64,000 bases of DNA, from contig JANTQA010000036.1 of assembly GCA_027625915.1 (NCBI GenBank), positions 615,501 through 679,500 of the forward strand. Reading direction: 5' to 3'. Origin of the DNA: Anaeramoeba flamelloides (lineage: Eukaryota > Metamonada > Anaeramoebidae). The notes beneath the pieces were generated by a model, which saw only the letters and a program-made list of their open reading frames with translations, was not told the origin of the DNA and ran no database searches. This document shows positions 49,774 through 63,264 of the stretch, piece after piece. The first letter of the stretch is position 1, and each line of letters opens with the position of its first letter. The position numbers and the translations under genes were made by a program.

Positions 49774-52700
49774 TTTCAATAATTATGGAATTATTTTATT
49801 CCTTTCCAATAAATCAATTTTTTTTCAATTTTTTAAAAATAGTTGTCTTTGGTTTTTTATGTTTTTTTTTTTTTATTGTTGTTTCATTGGTTTGTAAAGG
49901 AAAGTTTTCAATGTGTTACAAGTCTTCCTAATAATAATCCTTAATTTTCTGAAAATTTTTAAGATCAATAAACATTTTCATGAGAAGATGGCGGTTTGAA
50001 AATCAACCATATTCTTATAGTATTAAGTTACCAATATTACACTCTCATAATATAATAACAATCAAGTTCCTAAGGGTATAATTATCTCTTAATAAAATCA
50101 AATCATTTTTTCATTTAATTTTAATTCCAGTTTGAAATATGAACTTTCCAAAAAAGAAGAACAAGAATAAAATTTGTATCGTTTTTGAGTTGGAAGGTTT
50201 CTTTCAATGATTTAAGAAATCGAACTAAAGAGAGAAATCTACAACTTTAGGATGTTTTTTTATCTCGGAAAATAATCATTGAAAAAAATAAAAGTTATTA
50301 AAAAATGGAAAAAAAATATGCAAACACAATAATACATTTTTTATTTCAATTTTGTTTGATTATTCACTCACATTTAAACCAATTTTTAATGAAAATTTTA
50401 CAATTCTTTTTTAAAGAATGATATTTTTTTATTTTTTTTATTTTTGTTTTTGTTTTGTAGGGTATTAGGATCATTTGGTTATTCTTCTTTCTTATGTATT
50501 ATCGAGATAGAAAAAATAAAAAAAAAAAAAAAAAAAACAGAAAAACAAACTAAAAAGACTTTAAAATAAGGCAAATTTCTTTTTACCTTCAAAGGTAATT
50601 CAATTATTGTAAAAAATGAAAAAAAAAGATATTTTAAATCTTTAATATTGAAAGGTGAATTTTGAATATCTCGGGATTTTTTAAATATTTTGGTTGGTAT
50701 TTGAATAATAAACGAGGTAAATTTACAGTTGATGATAATATTTTTTTTTTTTTTAACTTTAAAACAACAGTTCATTTAAAGTTCTTAGTTCAACCAACAT
50801 CTACCAAAAAAAAAAAAAAAAAATGAATTATACACAATTTTAAATTGCTTTTTTTAGGGTGGAGGTAGCAATCAAGTCAAAATCTTCACTTTTAGCATTT
50901 TCAAGAGGGTATAAACATAAATTTTTTTACATTGACATTGTTTCTTTAATTTTTATTCTACATATTCTTCCTGCAAAATTCTTTACTATAATTTTTTTAT
51001 TATTATTACAAATATCAAACAAAGCCTCTATGGGGCAAAAAGTTAATTTATATTTACTAATTTTGAAATGTTAAATGATTTACATTTTATTCACATTTCA
51101 ATATTCTATTCTAAAAATTTATTTTCTATCTCCAAAAATTATATAGAAATTATTTATAAGGTAGTATACTAAAATAATAAAATTCAATAAACAAATGGAA
51201 AAATAAAAAATACAGTTAAATTACTGAAACAAACCTGAATAAATAATTAAAAATGTTGACTTGATGTATTATCAACTCCTCGTATTAAACTTTGTATACC
51301 ATCTGATTAAAGAAAACTATCTAGTTGTATAGGAAAAAAGAGAAGTGATAATCAAGTTAAATCTCTTTAATTTGTATTTAAAATTATTGTAAAATATTTT
51401 AAATAGAAAAAAGAAATTTACAGTAAATTGAGTTAAAGAATTGATTTAACTGAAGAGGATTAATAATATCTCAATTATTTAATAAAATGTATTATATGAT
51501 ATAATTTTGTTTGAGAGTTGTATCTAATGTGGCAATAGCTCTAAAGTAGATGATTACTTATTCGGAAATATGTGCTAACTATATGTCCATTCAATCATGT
51601 CATCTGAATTGAAAGAGTAAAATAAATATCTTTAGATCTATTCCTTTATTTAATTTCTTTCTTTTGATTGATTATTTCAAAATTGATTGTTTTATTAATG
51701 ATATTTGTTTTGATCCAATTATTATTTTTTTTTTAAATTTAAAATATTTTAAAATTACTTGAAAAGTTCTAAAATATTAAATCTGAAATAATTTATAATA
51801 CATATCTGAAGACATGTATCCTACTTTGTTAATTAGATCGCATATTTATATTAAGATCACAATTCCAAATAATTAACTATTTTTTATTAAACTGAATAGG
51901 TCATTGAAATAAAATTCATAAAGTGGGATCGTACAAATTTGTAAGAATAATTAATAAGAAATGAACAATTGTGTAAAATCCAAAAAAAAAAAAAAAAATA
52001 GAAAAATAATTTTTAAAACTATTAAAGAAATCATAGGATGTATTAAAAATCTTGGAGATGGAGACAAATAAAAAAATGTATTTGTATCTATGTTTAAAGT
52101 CTATTCGAATTATTTTTCAATCAAAGGTTAGATACCATTAACTAATTTTCTTTCAGTTTTTCTATTTTGATAAGCCTAACTTTAACATTATTCCAATCAA
52201 CTCAAAAAAATTTGATCAAAGGAAATAGTTAAGTAATACAAAAAATTACTTAAATGGAAAAACTCAAAGATCAAAAAATGATTGTCATATTTTTTTAAAA
52301 TCAAAATTATTTCTAATTTGAAGGAAATTGTATGAAAGTGATTCTCTAAACTGATTTTTTTTTTGTGAAAAATTCTGGATTTTGGTTTAGTTGGGTTTGG
52401 ATAACATTTATAGAAAAAATTATTTTCAATAATTATTAAATATAATAAAATTAAAATCAAAAAACATAAATCAAATGGATCAAGTAGAAGATCTCGAAAA
52501 AATAATCCCTATAAAAATTATAAATATCTCAAAAATGAGGTCTAATTCTCAATATGTTGAAAATATTTCTTTTATTGTATTTTTAATGGTGTGGAGATAG
52601 AAATTAGTAAAGTTTTTCATTTTTTTTTTAAAATTTATTGAGAGTTTAGAATATAAAATAGCAAAGATAGTTTTCAATAATCTATCACACATTTTAGTTC

Positions 52701-53032
52701 TAGTGGTAGTTATGGTGTTGTAGTAATCTTAGATCTGTTGTTCAAAGAAAAATTGAAGATGAAGAGAATATTTTTTCTGATTTATTATCCAAAGTTACAA
52801 GAAAAATTATTTATCAATATTCCAAATTTTTTGTTTGTTTACTTTTTTGGTCCGTAGCCTTAAAAAAAAAAAAAAAGCAACTGGAATCACCACACCCTCA
52901 CTGTTAGTGTTATCAAATATTTCGAATTTCATTTTTTTATTTATCTTTTTTTCTTATTATTACACATTTTCATCTAATTTTTTTTAAAAAAACTTCTTTG
53001 TGTGCTATTAACTTTTCAAAAAATAACCGCTT
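49774..53032. other. Intergenic region between Rab2 and G-alpha
   Basis: No gene recognised on either strand. AT-rich with several A and T runs. A short stretch at about 50760-50800 (TTCAACCAACATCTACC in part) resembles the right half of MITE family A. Nothing else was identified. Confidence 0.55.
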
Positions 53033-55200
53033 ATGGGAAAACTCCTTTCGAAAAAAAAAAAAAAAGAGTCCAGCAACTCCAACAAGATTGATGAAAAAAT
53101 GAAAAAAGAAGAACAAGAAAAACAATTTGCCAAGCTTCTTTTACTCGGAGCAGGAGAGTCAGGCAAATCAACTGTTGTCAAACAAATGAAAATCATTCAT
53201 AAAGAAGGATTCAACGAAAACGAAAGAAAAGAAGTTGTTGAACAAATGTTTGTGAACACTCATTTGTGCATGACCAACATTATCAAAGCAATGGAAAAAC
53301 TTGGAATTGATTTTGAAACAGAAAAAAACAGAGTATTATTTTCTTTTTTTATTTAAAAAAAAAACAATAATAATTTTTGGTTTTTTTTTTCTGAATAGAA
53401 ACTATTTGGTGTTTGTAAAATTCGAAAGTATTAAACACAGAATTGAATTTTGACAAAATCCAAAGATCTAACCAATTAATTTCTCCTTAAAAATTTTTTT
53501 TCTTTTTGGAACTTTGGTTGTGTTTTTTTTTTTTTCTTTTATTTCGATTATTTCATCATAAAATTCACAAAAACCTTACAAAATGACCACGAACTCACCC
53601 AACCACTCAAAAATACTCCTTAAAATTAAAAAAAAAAAAAAAATTTTTATTTCTTTAATAAACCCAAAAGGATCTTGCAGTTGAATTGATAAATGCACAC
53701 CCAAAAGAATTTTGGACTTTTATGAAAAAATCAAAACTTTATGGAAAGACGGAGGTATTCAAGACGCTTATTCACGTAGAAACGAATTTCAATTATTTGA
53801 TGCTGCTGAATTGTAAGCTCTTTTTTGTTAATTTATTTTTTTTCTTTTTTTTTTATAAAAAAAACCCTTAAATTTTCAACTTATCTTACAACCTCTTTTT
53901 CTCTTCCCTTTTCTTTTTCTTTTTCTTTTTCTTTTTCTTTTTCTTTTTCTTTTCTTTCTCAAATTTTGTATTATTTTTTTTTTTTTTAAATCTGAATCTT
54001 TTTCTTTTTGGAACCTGAAACAGCTATTTTACAAATATTGATCGATTTGTTGAAGAAGAATTCACTCCAAATGATGAGGATATCTTAAACACACGTGTCC
54101 GAACGACTGGTATTATTGAAACAAAATTTGAATATGAAGGAATTAAATTTAGGTAATCTCAACTTTCTTTTTATTTAATTGTTAAATTCAAATTACCACA
54201 ATTACACTTTTTTTCTCAAAATTTCAACAATAAGGAACCAAAAAAAAAGAAAAGACCACTCAAATTAAATCTCTAAAAATTTTCATTTTAAATTGGCATT
54301 TCCGACAAGATCAATGTGTTTTTATCTCGAATAATTGGAAAAATATTTTGAGACTTGAACTCAAAACTTTCATTTGTTAATTGGAAAATGACAGTAAAAT
54401 TTTGAGAGTGGGTTTGTCTATCTCTTTTGGGGCTTTCTTTAAATTTCTCATTTGATATTTCTTAATATTATCGATAATTCATTATTTAATCATTAATTTA
54501 TTGTTTTATTTTACTTAGTTTCGTTCATTATGAAACAAAATATAATCTAAATAAATTTTACATTTTGATTTTAAAGTAACCATTAAAGTATAAAAATAGA
54601 TACACTCTTAATTTTTTTTTTTTTGAAATAATCTTTTTAAAAGTATTATTTTACAAGTTATTTAGAATAAACTGTTATGTTGTATTAATATAAAAGTTAA
54701 TATCATCTTTCGATTAACATTTGTTTTATGAAGTTGATAAAAAATAAAATTAAAAAAAAAAGTTAAAAAAGAGTTTAAAATGCAGTTTTTATACGTTAAT
54801 AAATACTTGAAAGAATGTTTTGTTTTTCGTTAAAAATTATGAAATAGGAATTTAAAAAATACTAAAATCATATAAAAATAATTATAATTATAATTATAAT
54901 TTTAAAACAATTCCCATATTATTACATCAATAATTATTAATATCGTCTGGTTTATAATATGGAAGTTTAAAAAAAATTCAATTATTGAAAATTTTGAATA
55001 TCTATTTTAAAAACATTCATATTCATCAACTTCAGAAAGGTGGCTCTATTTATTAATTCTTACATTTCTAAAAAAAAAGAAAAATTTTTAAATGATTTAA
55101 TCATCTTATTTTTAGAAAAAAAGTGTTTTTGATTTTTATATTGATTGATTCTCTAATGAAGTAATATACCCCCCTCGTTTAATAAATAAAGAAACACAGA

Positions 55201-55286
<86 letters not shown>

Positions 55287-56476
55287 GCCATTCCAACCCT
55301 ACCATGAAATCTATGATAAACAGAAAATTCATTTTCTGTATCATACTTTACTTTTTATGACAGGATTTTATGGTTATATGATAGCATATTATAAACCGTG
55401 AAATTTTTGAATAGAACAAAAATTTCCAATAGAGAAAATATTAGAATTTGAATTTTTGAATACAAAACTTTCTAAAGGATCAATAATTTAGAAAAATTTT
55501 CAGGTTTTTGGTGGATCCATAATTTCTAAAGACCTTAAAATCAAAAGGCAAGTCCATTTTAAAGAAATCATCAAATTCGATCTTCGATCTTTAGAAGCTT
55601 TGTTTTGAATTTTTGAATTTGTTTCAAAAACAACAAGATTTTTTTCTCAGTCATTCAAATACAGAAATTTTTTTAAAAAACGATGTCAAACCATAAAATG
55701 TATATAATATCGTATAACCGAAGATTTTTTTTTCGTATTTAACTGAGATAAAAAGTCAATTTCTATGTCTGTCAAATTTCATGGTAGGTTTGAAACGGCT
55801 GTATGTATATATATATATATATATATAGGTGTGTGTGCGTGTGTGTGTATAAACTTAATTTCAAAAATTGTGACTCACATGAAATAATAAATTGAAAAAA
55901 ATATATCCATTCGTCTGAAATAACAACTAATCATTAAATGCTATTAATAATTCACTTTTTAATCATTCTAAATATATAAAAAACTGATATTTTAAAAATT
56001 AAAAATAATAAAAAATCAAAAACTAAAAAAAAATGAATAACAATTTATGAAATGAGCATTACTGATTTTTTATTTATGAACTTTCACTGAAAAAAGGTGA
56101 ACAAGAAGATTTTTTGCTAATAATTAAAACCATTTTAAAAGACATTACATAATCCCCATTTTCTAAAAGATTATTTGTCTTTTCAAAGATCTTTTTTTTT
56201 TCCTCTTGATCCTTTGCAAAAAAAAAGTTTCAACAAAAAAAAACAAGAAAAACAAAAGAAAAAGAAAAACAAAAGAAAAAGAAAAAGAAATGAAAAAGAA
56301 AAACAAAAGAAAAAAAAAAATTACAAAGAAAAACAAAAATTCAGAAAAAATTAGAAAAAATGATTCTGATACGAAAAATTGAAAATATTTTTTTGATTAG
56401 AATATGGAATAAAACTACTCAAAGCTGCTTCCATTAACATTATAAATTTAGTCAAAATTTTTGAAAAATATTACAG

Positions 56477-56510
<34 letters not shown>

Positions 56511-57132
56511 CTTCTAAATAAAATTAAGTTCATAAAAAACAAAAAACAAAAAGAAATGCGTTACAACAAAGTTCTAGTATATTTATAAATCACTCAAAAA
56601 TAATTAAACGAAATAAAAAAGTGTAAAGAATACGGGGATAAACAGAGAAAATAAATGATTTTTTGGAAAACAATATATATTTACAAAGATAAAGTATCAA
56701 ATATAATTTCTTTTTTTTTTTCAGTTTTATAATTTCAATTATTTGAATCTGGTAATTCAAGTTCTCGATTAATAAACTCCATTTCACTCAAAGGGGCCCA
56801 GCCAAAAATGAAAAAGTCACTTTATTTTTAAGAATCAACTAAACTTAGATTGTTTAGAAATACCAGAAATAATAAATTTCTTATAAGAGTCCATAATTAT
56901 AAAAGAAACCCCTGAACAAACCATAAATTTCAAAAAAAAAAAAATGTTAAAAAATTTTTTGGGCTTCATTAATTGGAACGTCTCGTGCAAAATTCTCAAT
57001 TTCTTTAGGAAATTAAAATCGTTGACAATAAGATTTTTTACTTGTAAATGTATGAATTTTAAAAGAACATACAAAGCTTAACTTTTCTTAATGTTTATTT
57101 CGTTTTTCAAACATTTTTTTTTTCAAAGTTAA

Positions 57133-57171
<39 letters not shown>

Positions 57172-59166
57172 CAAAAAGCAAAAAACAAAAAAAACAAAAT
57201 TTTACAAAATGAGAAAAAATGATTTTGATCTAAAAAATGAAAATTTTAGTTTGATAAGAGTAATGAATTAAACTCATAGAATGTCTTCCATTTATTCAAT
57301 AAAACTGGGCCCCTTTGACTGAAAAAGAGTTTAGATGAAATAAATTTATTAGAAAGCAAACACTAAAAAAAAAAAATGAAATCCTTTATCGAATATCTTT
57401 TATTTTAAATTTTTGAATACAAGTTTGATTCTTTTCTCAAAAATTATTTTTTTTTTGGTTGAAGTAAAGTGGCCTGTAATAAATTGTTGTGATAATATAT
57501 TAAAAGCTTTTATTAATCAATAAAAAAGAGAAATAATTAAATTAAAATCAAAATTAAAATTAAAAAAAAATAATTCATTATTTAAAACTATTTTAAAAAG
57601 GTGAGAACTCCATGTTTGAAAAAGTGTTACTCCAAGTTTTGAAAGGTGTTATCCCAAACTGCTTAAAACAAGTGAATCATACAGTTTTGATAACGATTTA
57701 TAAAAATTTTATTTGGCACTTTTTTAAAAATGCAAAATTTTGAAATTTTATTATTTTTCTAAATTAAAAAATAAAAAAGTTCAAACAAAAAAATTTAAAA
57801 ATAGCTTGAAAATAGTTTAAAAGAAAGAGGAAAACATAATTATCACTCTTTTAAAGCTTTATGCTTTATCTTTTTTAAAGATGACTTTATTCAAAAATAA
57901 ATTCAAAATTATTCTTTAAAAAAAAATAAAAAATAAACATTTTATTATTCTTTAAATATTTACTAATTTATACTTTATTCATTGATTTTTTTTTACATAA
58001 CATTTTTTAATTCTTGTGCAGTTCACAAAAAATGATAAACAAATTGAAAAAAGAAATTTTGATTAAGAAAATGAAAAACCAATTTTTTGAAATTTCAGTT
58101 ATATAAAATTCAAACCTTGAAAATAAATATTTATTTTTGTTTGAATCACCAATGTCATATATTTTGAGATCTTTTTTTCAAAAACTAGGCACAAAGATGG
58201 AACATTATACACGAATTTTTCCAAAAAAATAGATAATTTGTAAATTTTTGTAAACATAATTTCTTGGTCAGACGTACGAATTTAAGAGAGTTTTTAAAGT
58301 AATATAAAATTCTATTTTTTACTCTTGTTTTCACAAGATTTTGGCTAATAATTTGTGAATTAGTAACAAAACGCCACATAAAATGAAACAACGGTTGAAA
58401 GAGGATAAAATTATTATCTTTAAAAGGTTACTGTTTTTCTGAAAAAATAATTTTTTTTTGTGACCAATCAAAATCAAAATTCCGTGTGGCTTTTATACAA
58501 AATAAATTTATGAAAAAAAATATTAAAAAACTAAGAAAACAATTAATAAAATATCTCCTTATCTAAATACCTTTTCTATTGTTTGGATAAAAAACAAAAA
58601 ATATAAAAAAAAACAAATCAAATAAAAACAAACCAAATAAAAACAAAAAAAAAATAAAAAATCAAAAAAAAAAAAAAAATAAAAAAAAAAACAGTCTATT
58701 TGATGTTGGTGGGCAAAGAAACGAAAGAAAGAAATGGATTCATTGTTTCTCAGGTGTTACTGTTGTGATCTTTTGCGCATCTTTAAGTGAATATGATCAG
58801 AACTTATTTGAAGATAGAACTAAAAACAGAATGACTGAAGCACTGATGCTGTTTGAAGAAATTTGTAATTCAAGATGGTTCACTGATACTTCAATTTGCC
58901 TCTTTTTAAACAAAGCAGATTTATTTCGAAAAAAAATTAAAACTGTTGATCTTAATGTGTGCTTCAAAGATTACGAAGGAGGATGTGATTTTGATAATGC
59001 ATCTGAATATCTTCAAGAAAAATTCCTTTCTCTTAACAGAAACCCAGACAAAGATGTGACTGTTCATTTCACATGTGCAACTGATACAGAAAACATGCAA
59101 CAAGCCTTTGACTCTGTTAAAGATGCAATTTTAAGAAGAAACGTTAAAGATGTTGGAATGATTTAA
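53033..59166 (+). CDS. Heterotrimeric G-protein alpha subunit (one apparent frameshift)
   Basis: GTP-binding alpha subunit transducing receptor signals. Exons 53033-53332, 53671-53812, 54024-54152 and 58695-59166; introns 338, 211 and 4542 bp. Starts [11 protein letters not shown]: Gly2 and Ser6 fit N-myristoylation, and a polybasic run replaces the palmitoylated Cys3. Motifs: [17 protein letters not shown] (switch I Arg), [17 protein letters not shown] (catalytic Gln), [15 protein letters not shown]. The C-terminus is VKDVGMI, without the pertussis-toxin cysteine. In exon 2 the frame that reads [14 protein letters not shown] does not continue into the following [14 protein letters not shown], which lies in another frame. 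Exon 2 is 142 bases where 143 would satisfy both junctions, and a run of six A at 53725-53730 is the likely site. With that base the product would be about 347 residues, normal for the family. This is either an assembly error in a homopolymer or a real lesion; the intact last exon favours the former. Confidence 0.9.
53904..53952. repeat. (CTTTTT)n simple repeat
   Basis: About eight hexamers within G-alpha intron 2, giving an unusually long pyrimidine tract upstream of the CAG acceptor at 54021-54023. Confidence 0.85.
55211..55286. repeat. (CA)n(TA)n microsatellite flanking element E2
   Basis: About 64 bp of CA then about 13 bp of TA. A complementary (TA)n(TG)n lies at 55804-55850 on the other side of E2. 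Confidence 0.95.
55285..55801. mobile_element. Foldback/MITE element E2
   Basis: Left TAGCCATTCCAACCCTACCA and right the complement of CAGCCGTTTCAAACCTACCA, bounded by TA within a TA microsatellite. 517 bp, no ORF; same family as 221-734. Confidence 0.75.
55855..56460 (+). repeat. Dispersed repeat J, copy 2
   Basis: Same block order as 30590-31270, ending AGAATATGGAATAAAACTAC and TGCTTCCATTAACATTATAA. No ORF. Confidence 0.6.
56773..57333. mobile_element. Family F inverted-repeat element F1
   Basis: The left end AAACTCCATTTCACTCAAAG then GGGCCCAG is complementary to the right end CTGGGCCCC then TTTGACTGAAAAAGAGTTT, about 28 bp with few mismatches. Interior shared with 2917-3400 and 21830-22000. 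Contains a poly-A run of about 38 bases. No transposase ORF. Confidence 0.8.
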
Positions 59167-62100
59167 TCCTTTTTTTTTTTTTTTTTTGAAATTATTTTTT
59201 TGAATTTATAACTTCTTGATTTTTTTATTTTTTTTTAAATTTACTTCTTGCTTTTTTTAATTTTTATTTAATTCTATTAATTTTTTAACACTTTTTCAAA
59301 AATTGATATATTTAATTTTCTTATTGTGTTTTCGAATATTCTTCGGACAACATTCAAATGTACGCTTCATCTTTATTGACTTTACAAAAAAAAAAAAAAA
59401 AAAATTAAAAATTTTTATTAATAATTTTTACTTTCGAAGATTTTATTAATTGAAAGGGGATATGAAGAATTTTTTTTTGAGTTCATTACTATATTGAGAT
59501 TTTAAATACAAAGAATAAGTGTTGATACTTAGAATAAGTATTTTGAATTTGGTTTGATGTCCACGAATGCTTTTTCTTTTTGCAAAAATCTTGAGGTTTT
59601 TTTTCAAATGATGAATTTCAAAATTTTAAACTAAATAACAAAAATTTGGACACAGTTAAAACAGGTAAAAGAATAACAATACCATTCTTTACTTTCAATT
59701 TGGAAATAATTTTTATTTTACAAACAATTTCATTTTTTGTCTTTTTTTTTTTTCATTTCCTTTTTTCCAGTTACGTAATCTATTTGGTTAGATCTGGAAT
59801 TTTTTTTCGATGGTTGATAGAAGGTTTAAGTTGAGTTTGTTAAATTGTGAAAACCACATACAATTGGTTGATGTTATCTTATTATTTGATCGAGCAACAA
59901 ATTGTTTGTGAAATTTTAACAAATTAACCAATAGATTTTATATTCCGCTCGTTTCATTATTTGGGACACACTTATTTTTTTTTTTTTTTCGTTCTGTATT
60001 CTTTTCTTTTATTTGGATGAAAAGGGTTACTAATAAAAACATGAATACTCGGTAACTTAAATGTGGTTTAATATTAAGTTTGGAAAAATAAAGTAAATTG
60101 AGCTTTGTTTTTTCCTATTTTTAATTTTGGGTGTGTCGAAATTTTTGGAATGGGGTTTAGTTTTCTTCTTTTCTTAGAATTTTTTATTTTAAAGTGATTT
60201 TATGTTGATAAAACATGTTATTATATATTTTGATTGATTTTTTGTAAACTTTGCTTTCAAATTGTATGGAAACATTATTGTTTTTATCCTTGTAAGTTTA
60301 TAAAATACTGTTTTTTTTTTTTTTTTTAAATGAATAGCTGATTGGAAGTTTACTTCTCTTATTGATAAATTTCATTGATAGAAATTATTTTTTAATATTG
60401 TTTTGTTCTTATATTTTTTGAAAAATCCAAAAAAAAACAAAAAGGGGCGGCTCTTTTATCAAAAGTGATTGTTAAATTATTTTTAAAGGGGAAATAATTA
60501 GTAGATTATTTTTTGATAATAACAAATATTGATTTTAGGTTAAGAAATTTTAGTTTGATTTTCTGATATTTATTTTGATTGAAAAAGACATTATTGATGA
60601 GATTAGTGTCTACCAAGGGGGTGCCTAAGATCAAAGTAAGTTGTTATTGGGTGTAAATCATATTTCTGCTACATGGTTCAAAGTCTCTCTAAAAAATCGA
60701 TAAGTCAAGTAGTAATTATTGTTGAGATTCACAAATTATAAATGATCCTCGAATTAGTAAAAAACCCAACAATTTCAGTAGAAAAATCTGCATTTCGGCA
60801 TAAATTTAAAGGTTGAATTATCAATATTCAGACTCCAAAGTTCCAAAATATCTTTCTTAAATTTGTGGTGAAATGTAGTTTAGTTACTAAAAACTTCGAT
60901 TGTTTTAAAAATTAAATAATTATAAATGAGACATTTTTGGTAAATTATTTCTGAAATCATGGAACTTTTTTGATATTACAATAGATTTTTAAAAAGGGAA
61001 ATTCAAACTTCTGAGTCTGGATTTTTATGTTGATGATTATTGAGCTAATCTTTGAAATTAAAAAAATATAAAAAATAGTTACTTTTGGAAGTTCTAAATC
61101 TTAATTATTAAATACTGGAATACTATTATTTTAAGTTTCTATCTTGAGATTTCGAAGAGGAATTAAAAAAAATTACCAAATGAAAATTTTATAATTGTAA
61201 TCATTAGTAAAAAATGCAATAATTTATTGAGCAATAAGATTTATAATAGATTTTTTAGAGTCACAGAAATTATTTGAGCTATGATGCAATAATACCATTT
61301 GCACATAATTACATCTACTTTGATTAGAGAGAAATATATGATGAACTATATCCCTTAATTCAACATATATATTTAGTTTCATTATTGGATTTCTAAAAAA
61401 ACAAAAACTCAAAGATGTGAAACTGTAGACAAAAAAAAAATTGACTTTTTTTACAAATCCATAAGTGATGAAAAATCCCAATTATTCCAAAGTATAAAAC
61501 TACTTAATTGTTAACACTTAAAGTACTTACAGCCTTTTGTATTAGCTTTAAGTAGTGGTTAAAATTCACAGTAACTTCCGAATGAGTATTTAAAAGTGGG
61601 TTACATTTGTATAAATCACTGAAATAATAAATTATTTCATTTCTATAACAAGTTCTCAACGATTTTTTAAAACAATCATTTTTTTTTAATTAAAAAAACT
61701 AACCTACAAATTTTATTTTAAATGTAAATATACTGGGTTGGATCATCCTTTTATATTCTTGAAATGAATTATTATCAACAGAAAAAAAAACTAAGGTAAA
61801 TGATTTTGATTTAAGAAATCCTTTCTAATATTTAACATAATAGAATAAATTTGTATTTTAATTTTTCAATTTTTAGGAAAATAAATTCTTTGATTATAAT
61901 TAATTCATACATATAACAACTATTTATCTAATCGTTATTAATTTACTTATTATTTATTTGCAATTCAAAGGCAAATTATAAAGAAAAATTGATATTTAAT
62001 ATAATTTTTTTGGGTATATTTGATAGAAAAAAGTTTATAATTAGCATTTACTTTGGTATTTGAAGTAATATTAAGAGGTGAGATAAATCAAAAAAGGTGA

Positions 62101-62334
62101 TAATAATTAAAGGAAGAAAACCAAGGGACTTTATTACAATCCATCTTGATGGAACTGTAACATTGTATTTGTTGTAATATTTTAGCATTTAAACAATCAC
62201 TTTTAAATATTTCTAGAGTTTCGAAAGAAATTAATTTTGTATATAAAGAAATTAAACATTTCCAAAAAAGGGGGGTAAGTTTCTTTTAAAACATCTTTAT
62301 CAAACTCAATTCAAATTAAAAGATTCAAATCACA

Positions 62335-62690
62335 ACATTTTTTTCTTATGTTTATGATAAGAATAAAACAAAAACAAAATTTTAGAATTTATGCAAAAAA
62401 TATTTAAATAGATACAGATGAAGATATAGATCATTTTTTATCGGACTGCCCATTCTATGAAAAAAATTGAATAATTTGGATTAAATATTTAATTCAAATT
62501 AACAAAAATAATAAGAATAATATCTTTGATAATATTCGAAATAAAGATTCATAATTTATTTTATCATTAGTTAATGATAAAGAGAATTATGATTCTCTAT
62601 TGAAATTTCTAAACAAAAATTTAGAAATTAGGGCGGTAAGAGGAAATTGATTTCCTCCCTTCAAAATAAAAAAAAATCAGAACATTTTTA
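62335..62690 (+). mobile_element. LINE 3' coding remnant, uninterrupted counterpart
   Basis: The plus strand reads TDEDIDHFLSDCPFYEKN, LIQINKNNKNNIFDNI and NYDSLLKFLNKNLEIRAVRG, interrupted by stops. It aligns with the minus strand of 40510-40900 and continues through the ATTAGGGCGGTAAGAGGAAA stretch, where the other copy carries the hairpin array. Decayed; about four stops seen. Confidence 0.65.
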
Positions 62691-63061
62691 TCAATCATTT
62701 ATTGATTCTTGATAATTAAATTTGTTTGCTTGAATAATAATACCTTAAATAAATAGAGATGAAAGTTTCTAGTGTTAATTTTGAATGGTATTTTAATAGG
62801 TAATAAATTGGTGTTTATTATTTTATTGATCATAAAAAATATTTTCCAAAGACATTTTTTCATTTAAAATTTCACAGAGAAGGGATGTATATAAACCCCA
62901 TTCCTAAAATTTGGACACACCCAAAATTAAAAATATACAAAAAAAAACAATAATAATTAATTATATTTTTTTCAAACATAATATAAAACAACGTTTAAGT
63001 TACCTATTAGTAATTTTTCAATGAGTAATCATTTTAACCCAAATAAAGGAAAAGAAATATA

Positions 63062-63264
63062 CCGTCAGTTCCACTTTTAAGGCAAAAACTTTCTACTAAA
63101 TTTAAGACACACAAAAAATCCCAAATTAAGGCTCAAAATTCAGATTCGAGTGAAAGAAATTGTAAAAAAAAAAAAAAAAATTCCAAATTTTGTGCCTTAA
63201 TTTGAGATTTTTTTTGTGCCTTAAATTTCCTTGAAAGTTTGTGCCTTAAAAGTGGAACTGACTG
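63062..63264. mobile_element. 203-bp MITE H1
   Basis: Ends CCGTCAGTTCCACTTTTAAG and the complement of CAGTCAGTTCCACTTTTAAG with TA on both sides. The interior is also largely inverted (AAATTTAAG, CCCAAATTAAGGC with CCTTAATTTGAG). Sits within the right arm of structure G, so it is younger than that arm. Confidence 0.85.

Larger units (their letters stand above)
54153..58694 (+). other. 4.5-kb G-alpha intron 3
   Basis: gtaatc donor, acag acceptor after an A-rich tract. Contains the (CA)n/(TA)n run (55211-55286), foldback E2 (55285-55801), repeat J copy 2 (55855-56460), family F element F1 (56773-57333) and a poly-A run at about 57133-57170. No nested gene seen. Confidence 0.85.

Noticed and set aside
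50859-51074. 71-codon hydrophobic ORF
   Set aside because: Ile/Leu/Phe content matches T-rich background; no homologous feature seen.
61224-61481. 85-codon minus-strand ORF, last 50 residues of mixed composition
   Set aside because: Considered as a transposase fragment, but no catalytic or helix-turn-helix motif could be recognised.
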